From Cylicocyclus nassatus (taxonomy: Eukaryota > Nematoda > Chromadorea > Rhabditida > Strongylidae): DNA of 64,000 nt. The position numbers were made by a program, and so were the translations under genes. Location: assembly GCA_958299035.1 (NCBI GenBank), contig CATQJL010000316.1:13052347-13116346 (forward strand), read 5' to 3'. Below, one piece after another: positions 32,108 through 42,380 of this stretch; position 1 is the first letter of the stretch, and every line of letters starts with the position of its first letter. The notes under the pieces were generated by a model. It did not search any database, was not told the origin of the DNA, and saw only the letters and a list, made by a program, of their open reading frames with translations.

Positions 32108-32333
32108 CTAAATTTATCGTCCTTTACGCAGTGCAATCAGCGTGCTGGTTCCCCTGCTATACTATGCCTACAAATAACAGTTGTAGCCCCTAATAATGGG
32201 AAACAGACATAAAAAACAGCGAAAATCTCAATCACAATTCCCATGTGAGATACTGGCTCGCGACTCGCAACGACATCGTTGCACTACGCGCAGCTGTTGC
32301 CGTCAGACGACCTATCCCTTTTTTGCTGCTCAC

Positions 32334-32474
32334 TCAGCGCGAGCTTTGCAAGATTTGTGAGTATGGATATCATACTTATATCTCCAACATCAAGTTTACC
32401 TTCTAATGTGATCGTTATCGAATTCTTTTTCTTCTTCTTCGTAATTACTTGCTTTCCATGAATGGGAACGAATT
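32334..32474 (-). CDS. Candidate internal exon, Lys-rich, unrecognised
   Basis: The exon runs from AAATTTAG at 32,475 (phase 1) to a GTGAGC donor at 32,333 (phase 1). The 46 complete residues include GKQVITKKKKKNSITIT and a long amphipathic stretch LDVGDISMISILTNLAKLAL. A GTAAAC inside it is an alternative phase-1 donor. The Lys-rich start recalls the tails of genes 1 and 2, so this may be part of a third family member. Confidence 0.4.
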
Positions 32475-32700
32475 CTAAATTTATTATAATTTCTTAGGAA
32501 CAACACCGTAATATGTGCTTCTATACTTATTCACCTTTGCCTCTTCAAATACAAAACTTGAGTAATAAATCGCTTATTCGTTTTTTCACAGCGGGAGAAA
32601 AACAGAAAGAGATGAATTATGATAACAAGGAATTAGGAAATGGCAGAGTTTACGTTTGCAGCATGGCATAATTCACTTTTTCCTCGATTAACCCTTTGCA

Positions 32701-32840
32701 ACTTGAAAGGGAGGGTCAGGAATTCGAACTGGTCGATCGATGCAAGATGCAAGTCATTGACGAGAACATGAAACGTTGATTCCAGCTTTTGGTATCTGCG
32801 AAGCGCCTTTACTAGTTATGAGCATTTTGAAGGCAAAAAG
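32701..32840. repeat. Fragment of the CAAGGGAAGGATACTTGG family
   Basis: Diverged left arm with GAACTGGTCGA, CGTTGATTCCAGC and TATCTGCGAAGCGCC matching the 60,964 copy. Confidence 0.45.
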
Positions 32841-32966
32841 AATGGGTTAAAGGCCGGGATAAGAGCAATCGTTACAACCTTTTTATATATTTAATAGAGG
32901 AATCAAAAGTGCTGATGTACTAGGGTAAGGTTTAGAAAGACTGGAAAGACTAAATTTTACTTATTA

Positions 32967-33818
32967 GGCTGCTGCATAAGTTCTGTCCGATTTGAATTTT
33001 TTGAGTTAAAAATGTCATAACTTCTTTCAAAGTCAACCTTCTTCCAAGATCTTAGTTTCTATATGTTGAGTTGACTATCAGACACATATTGAGGCTTGCA
33101 AAAATCCATGTTGAGGAAGAAGCTAAAACTCAAAAATTTTACAGCGTTTTTCTTCAAACCTGTCTTTTTTGACATCGCATGCTCCCTTATAAGAATTGAT
33201 AGGCACTTTATTCAATAACGGATAGATGGAGAAATCTTCGTGGATTATTTTGCCAAAGAAGCCACTTTTTGACATGGCTCCAGCACATATATGCATGCCT
33301 ATTTATAAATTATGATTTTACAATTAATATGAGCGCCGAGAATGAATTGGTAGATGGGCCCTTCTAGTTTTGGCTTTACCCTAGCATCTGCAAGTTCGAA
33401 CTCATCGATTACTTCTACTCGCAGAAAGTGTTATGGCTTGCAAAGCATTTATACAAAGAATTAATATTCGACTATAGATTTTACTAGCAAGACGATTTCT
33501 TCATGGAACTGAGCATCGGTATAAACTAGCCTTTTACACCCTTTTTCCGCAACCAATGAACAAATTTGACTTGAAGGACGCATTTCGAAGATTTTCTCGC
33601 AGTAACGTATTTCTAGGGTAAGAACGTACCTCGGCCACTTGGAAATTTTGGTCTGAAATCTCCTTACCTAAGAAATCTATTGAAATTTGGTATGCGTTAT
33701 AAAGAGCGAAAAAGCACTTTCTAATGATTATAACAATGTCGCATCAGAGGTGAAATTCTCTTAGAACAGCTGCTTCAAACATAAAGCAAAAAAATCGGAC
33801 AGAACATATGCAGCAGCC
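32967..33818. mobile_element. Mariner-like non-autonomous element (852 bp)
   Basis: The termini GGCTGCTGCATAAGTTCTGTCC and GGACAGAACATATGCAGCAGCC are flanked by TA. No transposase frame remains. The tip GGACAGAAC is shared with 2,880-3,800. Confidence 0.75.
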
Positions 33819-33914
33819 TAATGCATTAGTTCGTTCTTCTATACTTTTCCCTTACCCATAATTTGAAGAATTGAAATAATTTCTTGCTTTTTCAAAATCC
33901 AATCTAGCAATGTA

Positions 33915-34093
33915 AAAAAATTTTTTTTGGAAGGGCATGGCTACCGCCACGCCCCCTGTCCTGAAAGTTCGGAGTTGTGAGCCTAAGAAAATCTTGGGGC
34001 AAAGTTTGCGAAGCGAGTGCTAACAAAATGCACTTCATCTAGAAAAATTTTTTTGTCACCCCCTCCCGGAGGGAAATCCTGGTTGCGCCACTG
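33915..34093 (-). mobile_element. hAT-like end fragment
   Basis: On the minus strand it begins CAGTGGCGCAACCAGGATTT and contains a GCGTGGCGGTAGCCATGCCC block like the one at 2,402-2,573. The partner end is absent. Confidence 0.45.
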
Positions 34094-36237
34094 GCAAGGG
34101 GGGATACTTGTTGGTGACCGCGGCCATTCATAAAGATTTGTATATCGAAAAATGCGCCTTTCAAAAGTTGGCTTGAATACTGTACTTCCCACATATGCGA
34201 AACAATAATCTTTAAGGAGTTACAATTTTTTTATCATGAATAATTACGCTACTGCGCAGGGTCAAAATCTTCAATAAAATATTTCCTTCTCAAACGCTTC
34301 CTTCTCAAACGCTGGATATGATGTATGGACACAACAGTGCTCTTTTTAATATTCTTTTCAATAGCTTCAAACGGCGACCTAAAACAAATTACACAAATTG
34401 TCACGAAAAGTCAGTAATTTCCTTCGAAAAATGGTTTCGCAGATAGCGAGCATAGATTTTTAACGTTTTTAGATGCATCTTAAGGTATACATCGCATCAC
34501 CGAGTATTCTTTTCTTGTGAGTACAAGTATGGTAAGGTCTTGGCGTGAACTTGTCAGACAACGCCCTAAGCTGCTGTTCATACCTTTTCCAGAAGCCTGA
34601 AGTTCAACTCAGTTCTCGCATTGTGCTGGAATGTGCCGAAATTGTGCTGCATGGGCTGCAAACTGCTCTCATGCGGTTTTGAGGGGCGAGAGATTGGACT
34701 GGAGATTTTTGACCATTCTCAAAGGTTTTTCTCTCAAACTCATTTCGGTCTCATTCCTCTACCCACTTCCCCTTTTGATAGAAAGAGCCCAATTTTGGAG
34801 CGGGGTTGAAGAATGAGCGCATTCTGCGGAACTACGCGGCGGCTTTAGCACGCAAAGTAGGTCTGAAAAATAACGAAGAAAGAATGGATAAGCGCACGAA
34901 AATCTATGGGTGCATGGAACAAAACGCAGTTCTTTTTTCAACCCAGCGGCTTCCTGGAACAAATGGAGTTGGTCTGCAATAATAACGGCGGGAGAATATA
35001 CGAGAGTGCAAAAAGAGACGTCTCTTTGATTACACAAAAGCAGAATTGCGCTCATTCTCCAGCCAGTGCATGTAGCTAACTTTACATAGCCCACACCTAA
35101 AGAAAAGCTAAAAAGGCAATACTGGATCTGCTATCTGTGTGTACAACTTGTTTGCAAGAAAATTGCTCATGAATTCGTCCACGGAGGCGTTCAGAAGATA
35201 GGTAGACAGATTTGCAGTCCGTTTTATACTGCGTCCAGCGGTATGCAGCTTGTTTGGATTAGCTACTTCCAGTTATCACCAAGATTGAGTAAGGCAACGG
35301 GCATAGTGCTCGCGATTTTGTAGTCGCGATTTCATTGCCAGGAATTCGGTGTTTTGGTGATGGGATCGCGACGACGAATCTCTCATCGCAGAAACTAGGC
35401 ATAGTACGAGCAATCCCAAGTCTTTGCAAACATTAAAACTAGGCGCACGCAATAAATAGAACCTGTTTTGTGAGTCGAATACTTCCTCTCAGCATATACT
35501 CCCGCTCATGCCGATAATGAAATACGAGCGCAAATTTTTTCCATAATTTGCCCATCATTCGCCTTAAAAGCTTATTAGTTCAAAAAGTACTCGTCTGCAA
35601 ATGTTGGCTTTTGGAAGCTAACAGCTGCAAAGAGGCTATTCACTAAGTTTTGACATGACAAGCAACCACAGAGAAAGATGGAATGGGCTTAAGGAGTCAG
35701 GCGTGCCCGACCTGAGGGCGTTTTGAGGTAAGGCTGAGAGGAGAAGTCGTAATCAAGAAAAAAAATTGTTCAAAAATTAGGAAATTCTACGATCGAGTAG
35801 GGCGATGAAAAAAGCCCAGACCAGCGAATACCTCAACTTCCACTAAAATTGGGAGAATGTGGTTAGTCGTGAACAACATGCTGAATAACACCACTATCGA
35901 AGTCCCAGCTGAACTTTGGTTCTCCATTTTTACTTAACACGTACCGCAACGTCAGCAAAGGAGCTTGATGTGTAAATCGGGTATGATTATCGTAATTAGG
36001 ATGTCAAATTACCTCTGCCCTACGAACCATTATCTGTTGCATTTCGTTTTGCAAAGTCTCAGCGTGATTTACAAACATGGCTAACTTGATTTCAAAGATG
36101 AGAAAAGTCAGCCTTATCATACTCATAACAAAGTAATATCCTCTATCAGTCTATGTTAGAAAAATTCAATTAACGCGTTTTCAGAGTATCCTTTGTAAAA
36201 TGTCTAAGCCTTCGCCAAGATTGGTATAATGTTTATT
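34094..36237. other. No gene seen; two short inverted repeats
   Basis: A fragment of the CAAGGGAAGGATACTTGG family lies at 34,096-34,180. An inverted pair GAATGAGCGCATTCTGC/GCAGAATTGCGCTCATTC spans 34,811-35,058. A small TCGCGATT-type fold-back lies at 35,298-35,412. No credible exon was found. Confidence 0.45.
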
Positions 36238-36275
36238 AGGCTAACGTTTCGGCCAACTCGCCTTCGTCAGAGCCT
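36238..36275 (-). ncRNA. Hammerhead-ribozyme-like motif in Penelope 3' region
   Basis: On the minus strand AGGCT-CTGACGA-AGGC-loop-GGCC-GAAA-CGTTA-GCCT has all core boxes and a five-pair stem I. It lies 3' of the GIY-YIG frame at 36,435-36,803. Loop sequence and stem I differ from the 29.8-kb copy while the core is kept. Confidence 0.65.
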
Positions 36276-36434
36276 GTAATAAGTGAGTAACATTGAAATT
36301 TACTCGCCCAAACGCCTTTCATCTTGCAGGAAAGAGACAAAAAGTTGTACGAAACGACACCTAGGTCGAACAGCTCACCTTAAACTTGAGGTCGAGACCA
36401 CCCACCACCGAGTGACATGCAATGACTGAGTGAG

Positions 36435-36803
36435 TTAGGGTTCCTGACTTGAGAGTAGTAGGTCAAACCTGCATAAGTCAAGGAACGGCGCGAGCTCATT
36501 AGTTATGGCAATGCACTCGTCTTTTCTCTTCATCTGCGGATTTCTATTCGAAATCCAGCAGGCCTCTAATGTTTTGCGTGCCGCAACCTCTGTTTCTCTA
36601 GACAGAATTGACACTGAGACGTCGAATTCTGTGTTGTGGTGCTGCAGCTTACGATGTATGCCTAGGGGTGTTGAGAGCCTTAAGCCTTTGCGCAACCCGT
36701 CCAAGTGTTCTTTTATCCGCAGGCACAGTGGTCTTCCCGTTTCTCCTATGTACTCGGGCCCGCATAACTTGCATGTAATCAGGTATATGACGCCAGAGCA
36801 CAT
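36435..36803 (-). pseudogene. Penelope GIY-YIG domain of fragment 2
   Basis: The frame has GVIYLITCKLCGPEYIGETG, LRIKEHLDGLRKG and AARKTLEACWI, the ordered blocks of the Penelope endonuclease, and runs 122 codons to a stop. A one-base shift near 36,805 separates it from the linker, whose CIIC motif lies at about 36,820-36,860 in the neighbouring frame. Confidence 0.8.
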
Positions 36804-37461
36804 ACAATCCCCAGGCCTTTGGTAGTGCAGATGATGCAGTCCCTTTCACAGGTTCTGTCGTACGCTCTGTTGCGAACCAAACGTTGCCTGAGATTAGGAG
36901 GAGGAACTTCGACTACTCGTAGCGAGTCCTGCAAGCCTGATTTTCGCAGCACGCTCTAATTGCGCTATTAAACACATCCGATATGAACGGAATGCAGAAT
37001 GATACCTTATCCTTCTTTTTAGGGGAATTACCAAGCAGCCTGCCGCTGCAGCGTACTCTTGCGCTCTTACATGGAGAATATCCATTTGCCTGCGCTATCT
37101 GAATAGCCTTTTGACCGCCGCAGCTTTGAGATGATCATCCGATGACACTGCTTTGACCGTTCGCAACATGTCGCGTTTTCTACATTGAGAGTCGATCACC
37201 ACAAGCCGAATAAAGTCAGAGTAAGCTCAAACACCTACGGTAGAATCAATGAAGCTTGTGCTAGTGGATTACATAAAACGAGGGTGGCAAAGCTTCTTCG
37301 GTTCAAAGTTACTCGGGTCAGGCACAATTGCTGATAGGTCAGGCTGCCTGTGCTTTTGTAGTCACGTGCATGACCCCCTTAACATATCTTCATTCCAGAA
37401 AGGCTCCAGTTCCGGTATGAATATTGAGCTCACAGCTTATTCTTGCTACAGTTGTAATTTG

Positions 37462-37498
37462 GAGCTTAACACGTTACCCTCAATAGGGTGTTAAGCTC
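37462..37498. repeat. Strong hairpin
   Basis: GAGCTTAAC and ACCCT on the left pair with AGGGT and GTTAAGCTC on the right around a CAAT loop, leaving a five-base bulge. It is not followed by a T run and no role is assigned. Confidence 0.5.
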
Positions 37499-37665
37499 AG
37501 AGGGAAATTGGCCTTTTTAAAAGCAGGGAAATCGGTTTTTAAAGCATTACTCAAATCAAAATCAGCCAACAAATTACGTGTGATTGTAAAGTACAGTCAG
37601 AGAAAACTTGGGCATACAAACTTCAGATACCAAATACTCTTCAAAGAAGAATCATAAACTCCAAA

Positions 37666-38298
37666 ATGTCACACTCTGAGGTTCCGGAGGTGAGGCGGTG
37701 GAAGAAGAGACCGTTCGGGAGTTCCCGAGTAAGGGGAGAGAGTGGCTGTCTTTCTGAAAGACTTGTGCCTGACCTAACGCTTAAGTCTGATTATCACCAC
37801 TTCCTTGTAGGCATATTTGAATTTTTGAACATTGATGGTAGACCCGTCCATAGTAAGGTAAGCACCTCGAAGTGCTGCACAGTTGATAAGCAGTACTAAT
37901 TGTATATTTAGTCTAAATTATTGATGGCAGAATTTCCCAATGACAAGCACTTTGAGTGCATACCAAATATGTATGCGAATACGCACATTTTGAGTTTGTT
38001 AATGTTTCTCCAACATGAACATCGATTTAGAAGAATGAAAGGCAGCGTCTCGGCAAAATCTCGTTGGCCTCCTATTTGGAGCCTTCTCGCAACGAAGGAC
38101 TATTCTGGGTTTTCGGCACATAGAAATGGGGAAATTGAGAACTCCAAAGCTTTCCAGGTCCGCATTCAGTGGAAATACGCCGTAAATCCTCCGCACCCCG
38201 CCTCCCTCGTTTCGTGCCCTGCCCATTTACCGTATTTTCCACTGAACGCGGGCCCGAAAAGCTTCGGAAAAAGCTCAGCCGCCATTTTCAAGTTCTGA
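37666..38298 (+). CDS. Two-exon model of unknown function running into a mobile element
   Basis: Exon 1 (37,666-37,857, 64 codons from ATG) and exon 2 (from 37,912) join at a codon boundary across a 54-base intron that has a GTAAGC donor, TACTAAT and an ATATTTAG end. The frame is also open upstream of the ATG to about 37,540. Exon 2 gives about 42 residues of protein-like sequence (MAEFPNDKHFECIPNMYANT) and then enters the AAAGGCAGCG-family element at 38,038, staying open to 38,298. I do not recognise it. It may be a gene truncated by the element, or chance. Confidence 0.4.
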
Positions 38299-38410
38299 AA
38301 AGCCTAAATGTGGATTTTTTGGAATTTCTCGGAGCCTTTTCGCCTCTAGGCGGAAATTCTTCGAAAGTGTAAAGCTGGAGGACGAAAATCTGCCGGGACA
38401 GTGCCTTTAA
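38038..38410. mobile_element. AAAGGCAGCG-family fold-back element (373 bp)
   Basis: The left end AAAGGCAGCGTCTCGGCAAA pairs with the right end TGCCGGGACAGTGCCTTTAA. Internal GGGTTTTCGGC/GCCCGAAAAGC parts are also complementary. Confidence 0.75.
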
Positions 38411-38543
38411 ACAGCTCATTGATATCAAATAGCAAAGGATTTGAGCATTTGATGCTCTTCCAGTGTGCGTCTACATCTGCCCTCAGGCTTGCGGAATATA
38501 CTTGTTTGCCGAATTTGAAATCGGTAAGAAATGAATGACTAAC

Positions 38544-38883
38544 TTTGACAAAGGTCTTTGTTGCGTTGTCTGGGTAATAGTAGTAGTGGTGGTGGTAGTG
38601 GTGGTAGTAGTAGTGGTAGTAGTAGTGGTAGTAGTAGTAGTAGTTGTTGTTGTTGTTGTCGTCATGAACCATGGAATCTTCCAAAAAAATCTTTTCAATC
38701 TGTTGTTCCGAATTGCATCATTTTTTCTAATACGGCGATTTACTGCGCTTGATATGGCTTCTAGATCATTTGTCGTAATCAGACGATTGCTTGGCTTTAC
38801 TGCAGCTGCACTCGTTTTGGGAATGAAACGCTTCAAATAATTTGTGGGAGTAGAGTTTGTCGGATATTCTTTTTTGTTTCTTC
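38544..38883 (-). CDS. Poly-Thr exon, probable ectodomain of gene 2
   Basis: The exon runs from GTTTCAG (phase 1) to a GTTAGT donor (phase 2). It encodes about 112 residues: a basic segment with RNKKEYPTNSTPTNYLKRF and RRIRKNDAIRNNRLKRFF, then about 28 consecutive Thr, then QTTQQRPLSK. Entry and exit phases equal those of the gene 1 stalk exon, and joining to 28,916 regenerates a Lys codon exactly as in gene 1. The link would need a 9.6-kb intron containing other candidate exons, so it is an inference. Confidence 0.5.
38578..38660. repeat. Trinucleotide microsatellite coding poly-Thr
   Basis: TAG, TGG and TTG units on the plus strand (CTA, CCA, CAA on the minus) run for about 83 bases. In the exon frame on the minus strand every codon is ACN. 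Confidence 0.9.
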
Positions 38884-38918
38884 CTGAAACTTTCATATGT
38901 CAGTATTTTATTAAGCCA

Positions 38919-39567
38919 CCCCGAAAGTTCATTCAAACCATCTCTAAAAATTCTCAACTTTCGATTTTTCCAACCGAATTACTTGCTTTTATTTTTTGCT
39001 TGAAAGAGTAAATCATGTTCCTTGTTACGGTATACCAAATTTTTACTGCACGTTGCACAGAGAGAAGCGGTAGCAGAATATTCAAAATTATTTCTGTGTG
39101 AGAAAATTGAAATTTGTATTCAAAATCGGAGCAGTGAGTTTCAAAGGTCTTACTACCTGCTCTTTTCGACTGAGCAAAATTTGTGCTGATTGAAGATTTC
39201 TATGAAAAGTCATCATCTTTAAAAAATGCCAGGAAATCCAAATCTGCAATTTTGTATTGCTCGCTCAAACAAAGGAACGTTCAATAAGCACAAACTTTGC
39301 TCAGTCAAAAAAAGCCGGCAATAAAACCTATAAACGCATAATACAGACTGATCCAATTTTTACTGCAAGTTTTGAATTTTTACGACCAAGCACAAGAAAA
39401 TCTGAGCAATTTTTTCTTTTATCTACCATAGATATGTGTGGTGAAAAGCGCAAAAATTCTCTCACAAGAGGCATGATTTACTCTTTGAATAAAAAATAAA
39501 GGCAAGCAAGTCGGTTGGAAAAAACAGAAGTTTTAGATTTTTGAGATTGGTACAAAAAACTTTCGGG
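38919..39567. repeat. Fold-back element (CCCGAAAGTT tips)
   Basis: The left CCCGAAAGTTCATTCAAACC pairs with the right end in GGT.C..AAAAACTTTCGGG. The arms share TTTTTCCAACCGA.TT.CTTGC and CATGATTTACTCTTT. No coding was seen. Confidence 0.7.
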
Positions 39568-39841
39568 AGACCTACTATTTATAAAGGTAATGAGCAACAT
39601 TTGTAAAGAGAGTATGTCACGGTGAGCAATAGAGAACTGAGAAATCGAAAAAAGTAGAAAGTGTTTTACCATTGATGGCTCTGTCACTGTGCAGTGAGGC
39701 AACTCCAAGTAGCATCTGAAAATGAGCTGTTTGATGACACCAATGGAAATCGCTTGCTTTATTTTGTGTATGAGTGTGCTTAGTAAGACTAGTATAGACA
39801 AGGAACAATAAAAAACTAGGCACTTAAATACACTCTACTTA

Positions 39842-40030
39842 TTAAATGTAGGTTGTTTTCAGTGCGCAGAGAAACCACATCATAGCTTTAAGCAACATGT
39901 CCAAAAAGTGCGATAGGCAACTATCACAGACGAATAAGGCATGATTCCAGCCAAAACCTAGAGAATAAAACATGTTTGGTCGATAAGGTACATCTTGAAG
40001 GCTTTCAAAGTTTGTGCCTGCTTTGCTCAA
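39842..40030 (-). CDS. Candidate ectodomain exon of gene 2, boundaries unresolved
   Basis: The minus-strand frame contains SKAGTNFESLQDVPYRP, FYSLGFG and FVCDSC. Just upstream, in another frame, VTINIRLGGKVPPKLTARQS is also protein-like, so a small intron or frameshift may lie near 40,045. The pattern S..A..T(D/N)F.S......P resembles the gene 1 exon at 9,430-9,557. Candidate phase-1 donors exist but none is convincing. Confidence 0.3.
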   Translation of the reverse strand: MSKAGTNFESLQDVPYRPNMFYSLGFGWNHALFVCDSCLSHFLDMLLKAMMWFLCALKTTYI

Positions 40031-40312
40031 CTGGGCAAACGCTTTGTCTGGCAGTCAACTTCGGCGGCACTTTGCCACCCAAGCGAATATTGATGGTCAC
40101 ATCTAGATTTTCCGCGTAAATTCATGTCTTACATACTTTAGCCAAGATTAACCCCAATTTATTTCAACCTTTTTGTCTTCCCACTGTTACATCTTGATGT
40201 TAGAAAATCGCTTTTTCCTCTTTTCTCTCTTTTTCCCGAGTTTGCCTGTATCCCACTCATTTCGGTAGGTTCATGTTCACTCAAGTAGATGCGTTTTGAA
40301 GTGACGGATATA

Positions 40313-40993
40313 CAGGGTGTCCCAAAGAAATGTATCCACTGTTTGATTGTTAATAACTCTCTTATCATGAGGTCTTTCGAGAAGCGGTAAGTGCCATTTT
40401 GTAGAGCTAGCCTCAGCTTAGATTTACAGTACAGAGCAAATCACCGACCGCTTTTCATTACTGTAGGATTACGGTAGAAACTTGGAACATATGGTGTCAC
40501 TCTGGAAAAAGCTGCCGTTTCAAAAAATTTCAAAAAGATGTGAAAACTTGTGTAATAGGGTTTTCAGGGACGCTGAGTTCACTACTTAACTATTCTCAAG
40601 ATTGCGAAGCTTTCTAAACGGTGTAACCGCACTTTTTAGGAACATTGAAAAAATGGACGCTACCTCTTACCTGGCATAACTCTTTAATGAAGCATCATAA
40701 TAAGTTGGGAGTGGACTTTACAGTTAGAATCATCAACTCCAATTGGCCTAGTGTAAAGTTTTCGGGCTGTTTTGATTCCTTTCTGAGGCAAAATATGGCC
40801 TTTCATGCCCCAACACCCTCTTTCAAGTTTTTACCGTATTCCTATTGTAACGGAGAAGGATGGACGATTCGCTCTGTACTTAAATCTAACTTGAAGCCAG
40901 CACTACAAATTGGCGCTTACCGCTTCTCGAAAGACCTCATAATAAGAGAGTTATTAACAATCAAACAGTGGACACATTTTTTGGGACATTCTG
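40313..40993. mobile_element. Tc1-like fold-back element (681 bp)
   Basis: The termini CAGGGTGTCCCAAAGAAA and TTTTTTGGGACATTCTG are flanked by TA. The arms are complementary for about 90 bases, through TGAGGTCTTTCGAGAAGCGG. The plus-strand frame from 40,645 spans the right arm and is not a gene. Other copies: 57,939-58,601 (full), 14,183-14,586 (half) and ends at about 560 and 52,093-52,157. Confidence 0.8.
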
Positions 40994-41807
40994 TATGTAA
41001 TCACAGAAATAGTCGTGATTTTTTGACTTCACCAAAATTTTCGTTCCTCTATTTCACCCATCATATGGAGTAAAGTATTTGCGTAGAATGTTGACAGCAT
41101 GCGTATAGAAGGATAAAAATCCTTGAAGTAGCTTCCTACCTTTTGAGTGATTTTGAACAATTGAAAATTAATTCACTTAATTCACAAAAATTAATTCACT
41201 CGTAATTCACTTTAACAACGCCGTATAAATGCGTCGCCTCCTAAGCATAAAGAGCCCTGCTTTCTCCATATTACCAAAATAGCAGTCAAACTCGCCGAGT
41301 GATGTTTAGCGTAGTGAGTAGAATTCGAAAACCCAATCATTCCACATTTTCTACCATAAGAGCTCGGTGACTTTGGATAAAAAAGGTTTTTTTCTGGGGA
41401 TTGTTTACATTTTTAGGTCATTCACAAAACTAATAATGGTTTGATAGCTGCCATAAAGACAATAATTACGATGAGCTACATTTCTGAGTAAAAAACTCCT
41501 CAGTTTTTGAGATAAACCTTCTACAAATCAAAATTCCAAACAGTTAATCCCAGAAGCTAAGTGAACTGCTTCTTGCGCAAATTTTGTATGCTCGAGCAGC
41601 GAATCCGCTCGCGCATTTGCAGGTTGCACCAAAATGCTAGGATTATGTTTTGTGCAATAAATTCAAAATCTTAACTGAAGCCACTTTCAAGCGACTTGGC
41701 GACTTGCCAGATATCTACAAATTTACCGTGCGCGCTTCGCGAACGCATATATGGGTAGCTTGTATGAGTTGTTGCAAACGGACCAAATTCTGACGAAAGG
41801 CAGCGCA

Positions 41808-42380
41808 TTAACACGTTGACGACGGTGTCGCGCAATGGTGCGCGACAGGCAGTCTGTCCCTGTGGACGATGTCGCGCAATGGTGCGCGACACCCTAAACA
41901 TCAGTTTTAATGTGCACAATGGTTCCAATTTGTGTTCATATAATCAAGTTAGGCTCGAAAGTATTTCATGTTGGCCCCGCCCCCTTTTTGGCAAACTCCG
42001 CCCACTCCATTGCCCTCTACAAAAAACTTTCTTCGTCCTCAAATCGCATAGAAAAGCTCATAGATGACAGGGGAACCTCAAATAATCTTAATTTTGACCC
42101 CGCCCCCGGAATTCAGGCTCCACCCCCTCAGTGACAAGCCCCGCCCACTTTTTAAAAATGCCGGAATTTGCACGAATTCATTGATTTTGAGCAATTTCCA
42201 GCATTTTTGAGAAGTGGGCGGGGCTTGCCAAAAGTGGGCGGAGCTGCCCCGCCCACTCGCATCTGTGTATCTTACGCATAGACGCATGCATATATATGTG
42301 CAGCCGGCTGTGAAAATGCCCGGAAACGATTCGTCCACAGGGACAGACCTTCAAAAAATGGCTCGTCGTCAACGTGTTAA
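41808..42380. mobile_element. piggyBac-like non-autonomous element with TTAA ends
   Basis: The ends read TTAACACGTTGACGACG and CGTCGTCAACGTGTTAA, so TTAA flanks complementary CACGTTGACGACG tips as in piggyBac elements. Subterminal GTCTGTCCCTGTGGACGA is matched on the right by TCGTCCACAGGGACAGAC. Near the left end the palindrome TGTCGCGCAATGGTGCGCGACA occurs twice, about 44 bases apart. CCCGCCCACT recurs in the right half on both strands. Confidence 0.75.

Larger units (their letters stand above)
36238..37235 (-). mobile_element. Penelope-like element fragment 2, 5'-truncated
   Basis: Across three minus-strand frames the element shows part of the C-terminal side of the reverse transcriptase (SDFIRLVVIDSQ), a linker with GNSPKKKDKVSFCIPFISD, a PPPNLRQRLVRNRAYD segment with a CERDCIIC zinc-type motif, and the GIY-YIG domain, then a 3' region with the hammerhead-like motif. 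The palm domain is missing. It is a different family from the 29.8-kb copy. Confidence 0.8.

Noticed and set aside
34759..35094. Minus-strand 111-codon frame
   Set aside because: It crosses an inverted repeat (34,811-35,058) and has no splice or domain support.
40645..41073. Plus-strand 142-codon frame as a gene
   Set aside because: It spans the right arm of a Tc1-like fold-back element, and the homologous copies have no matching frame.
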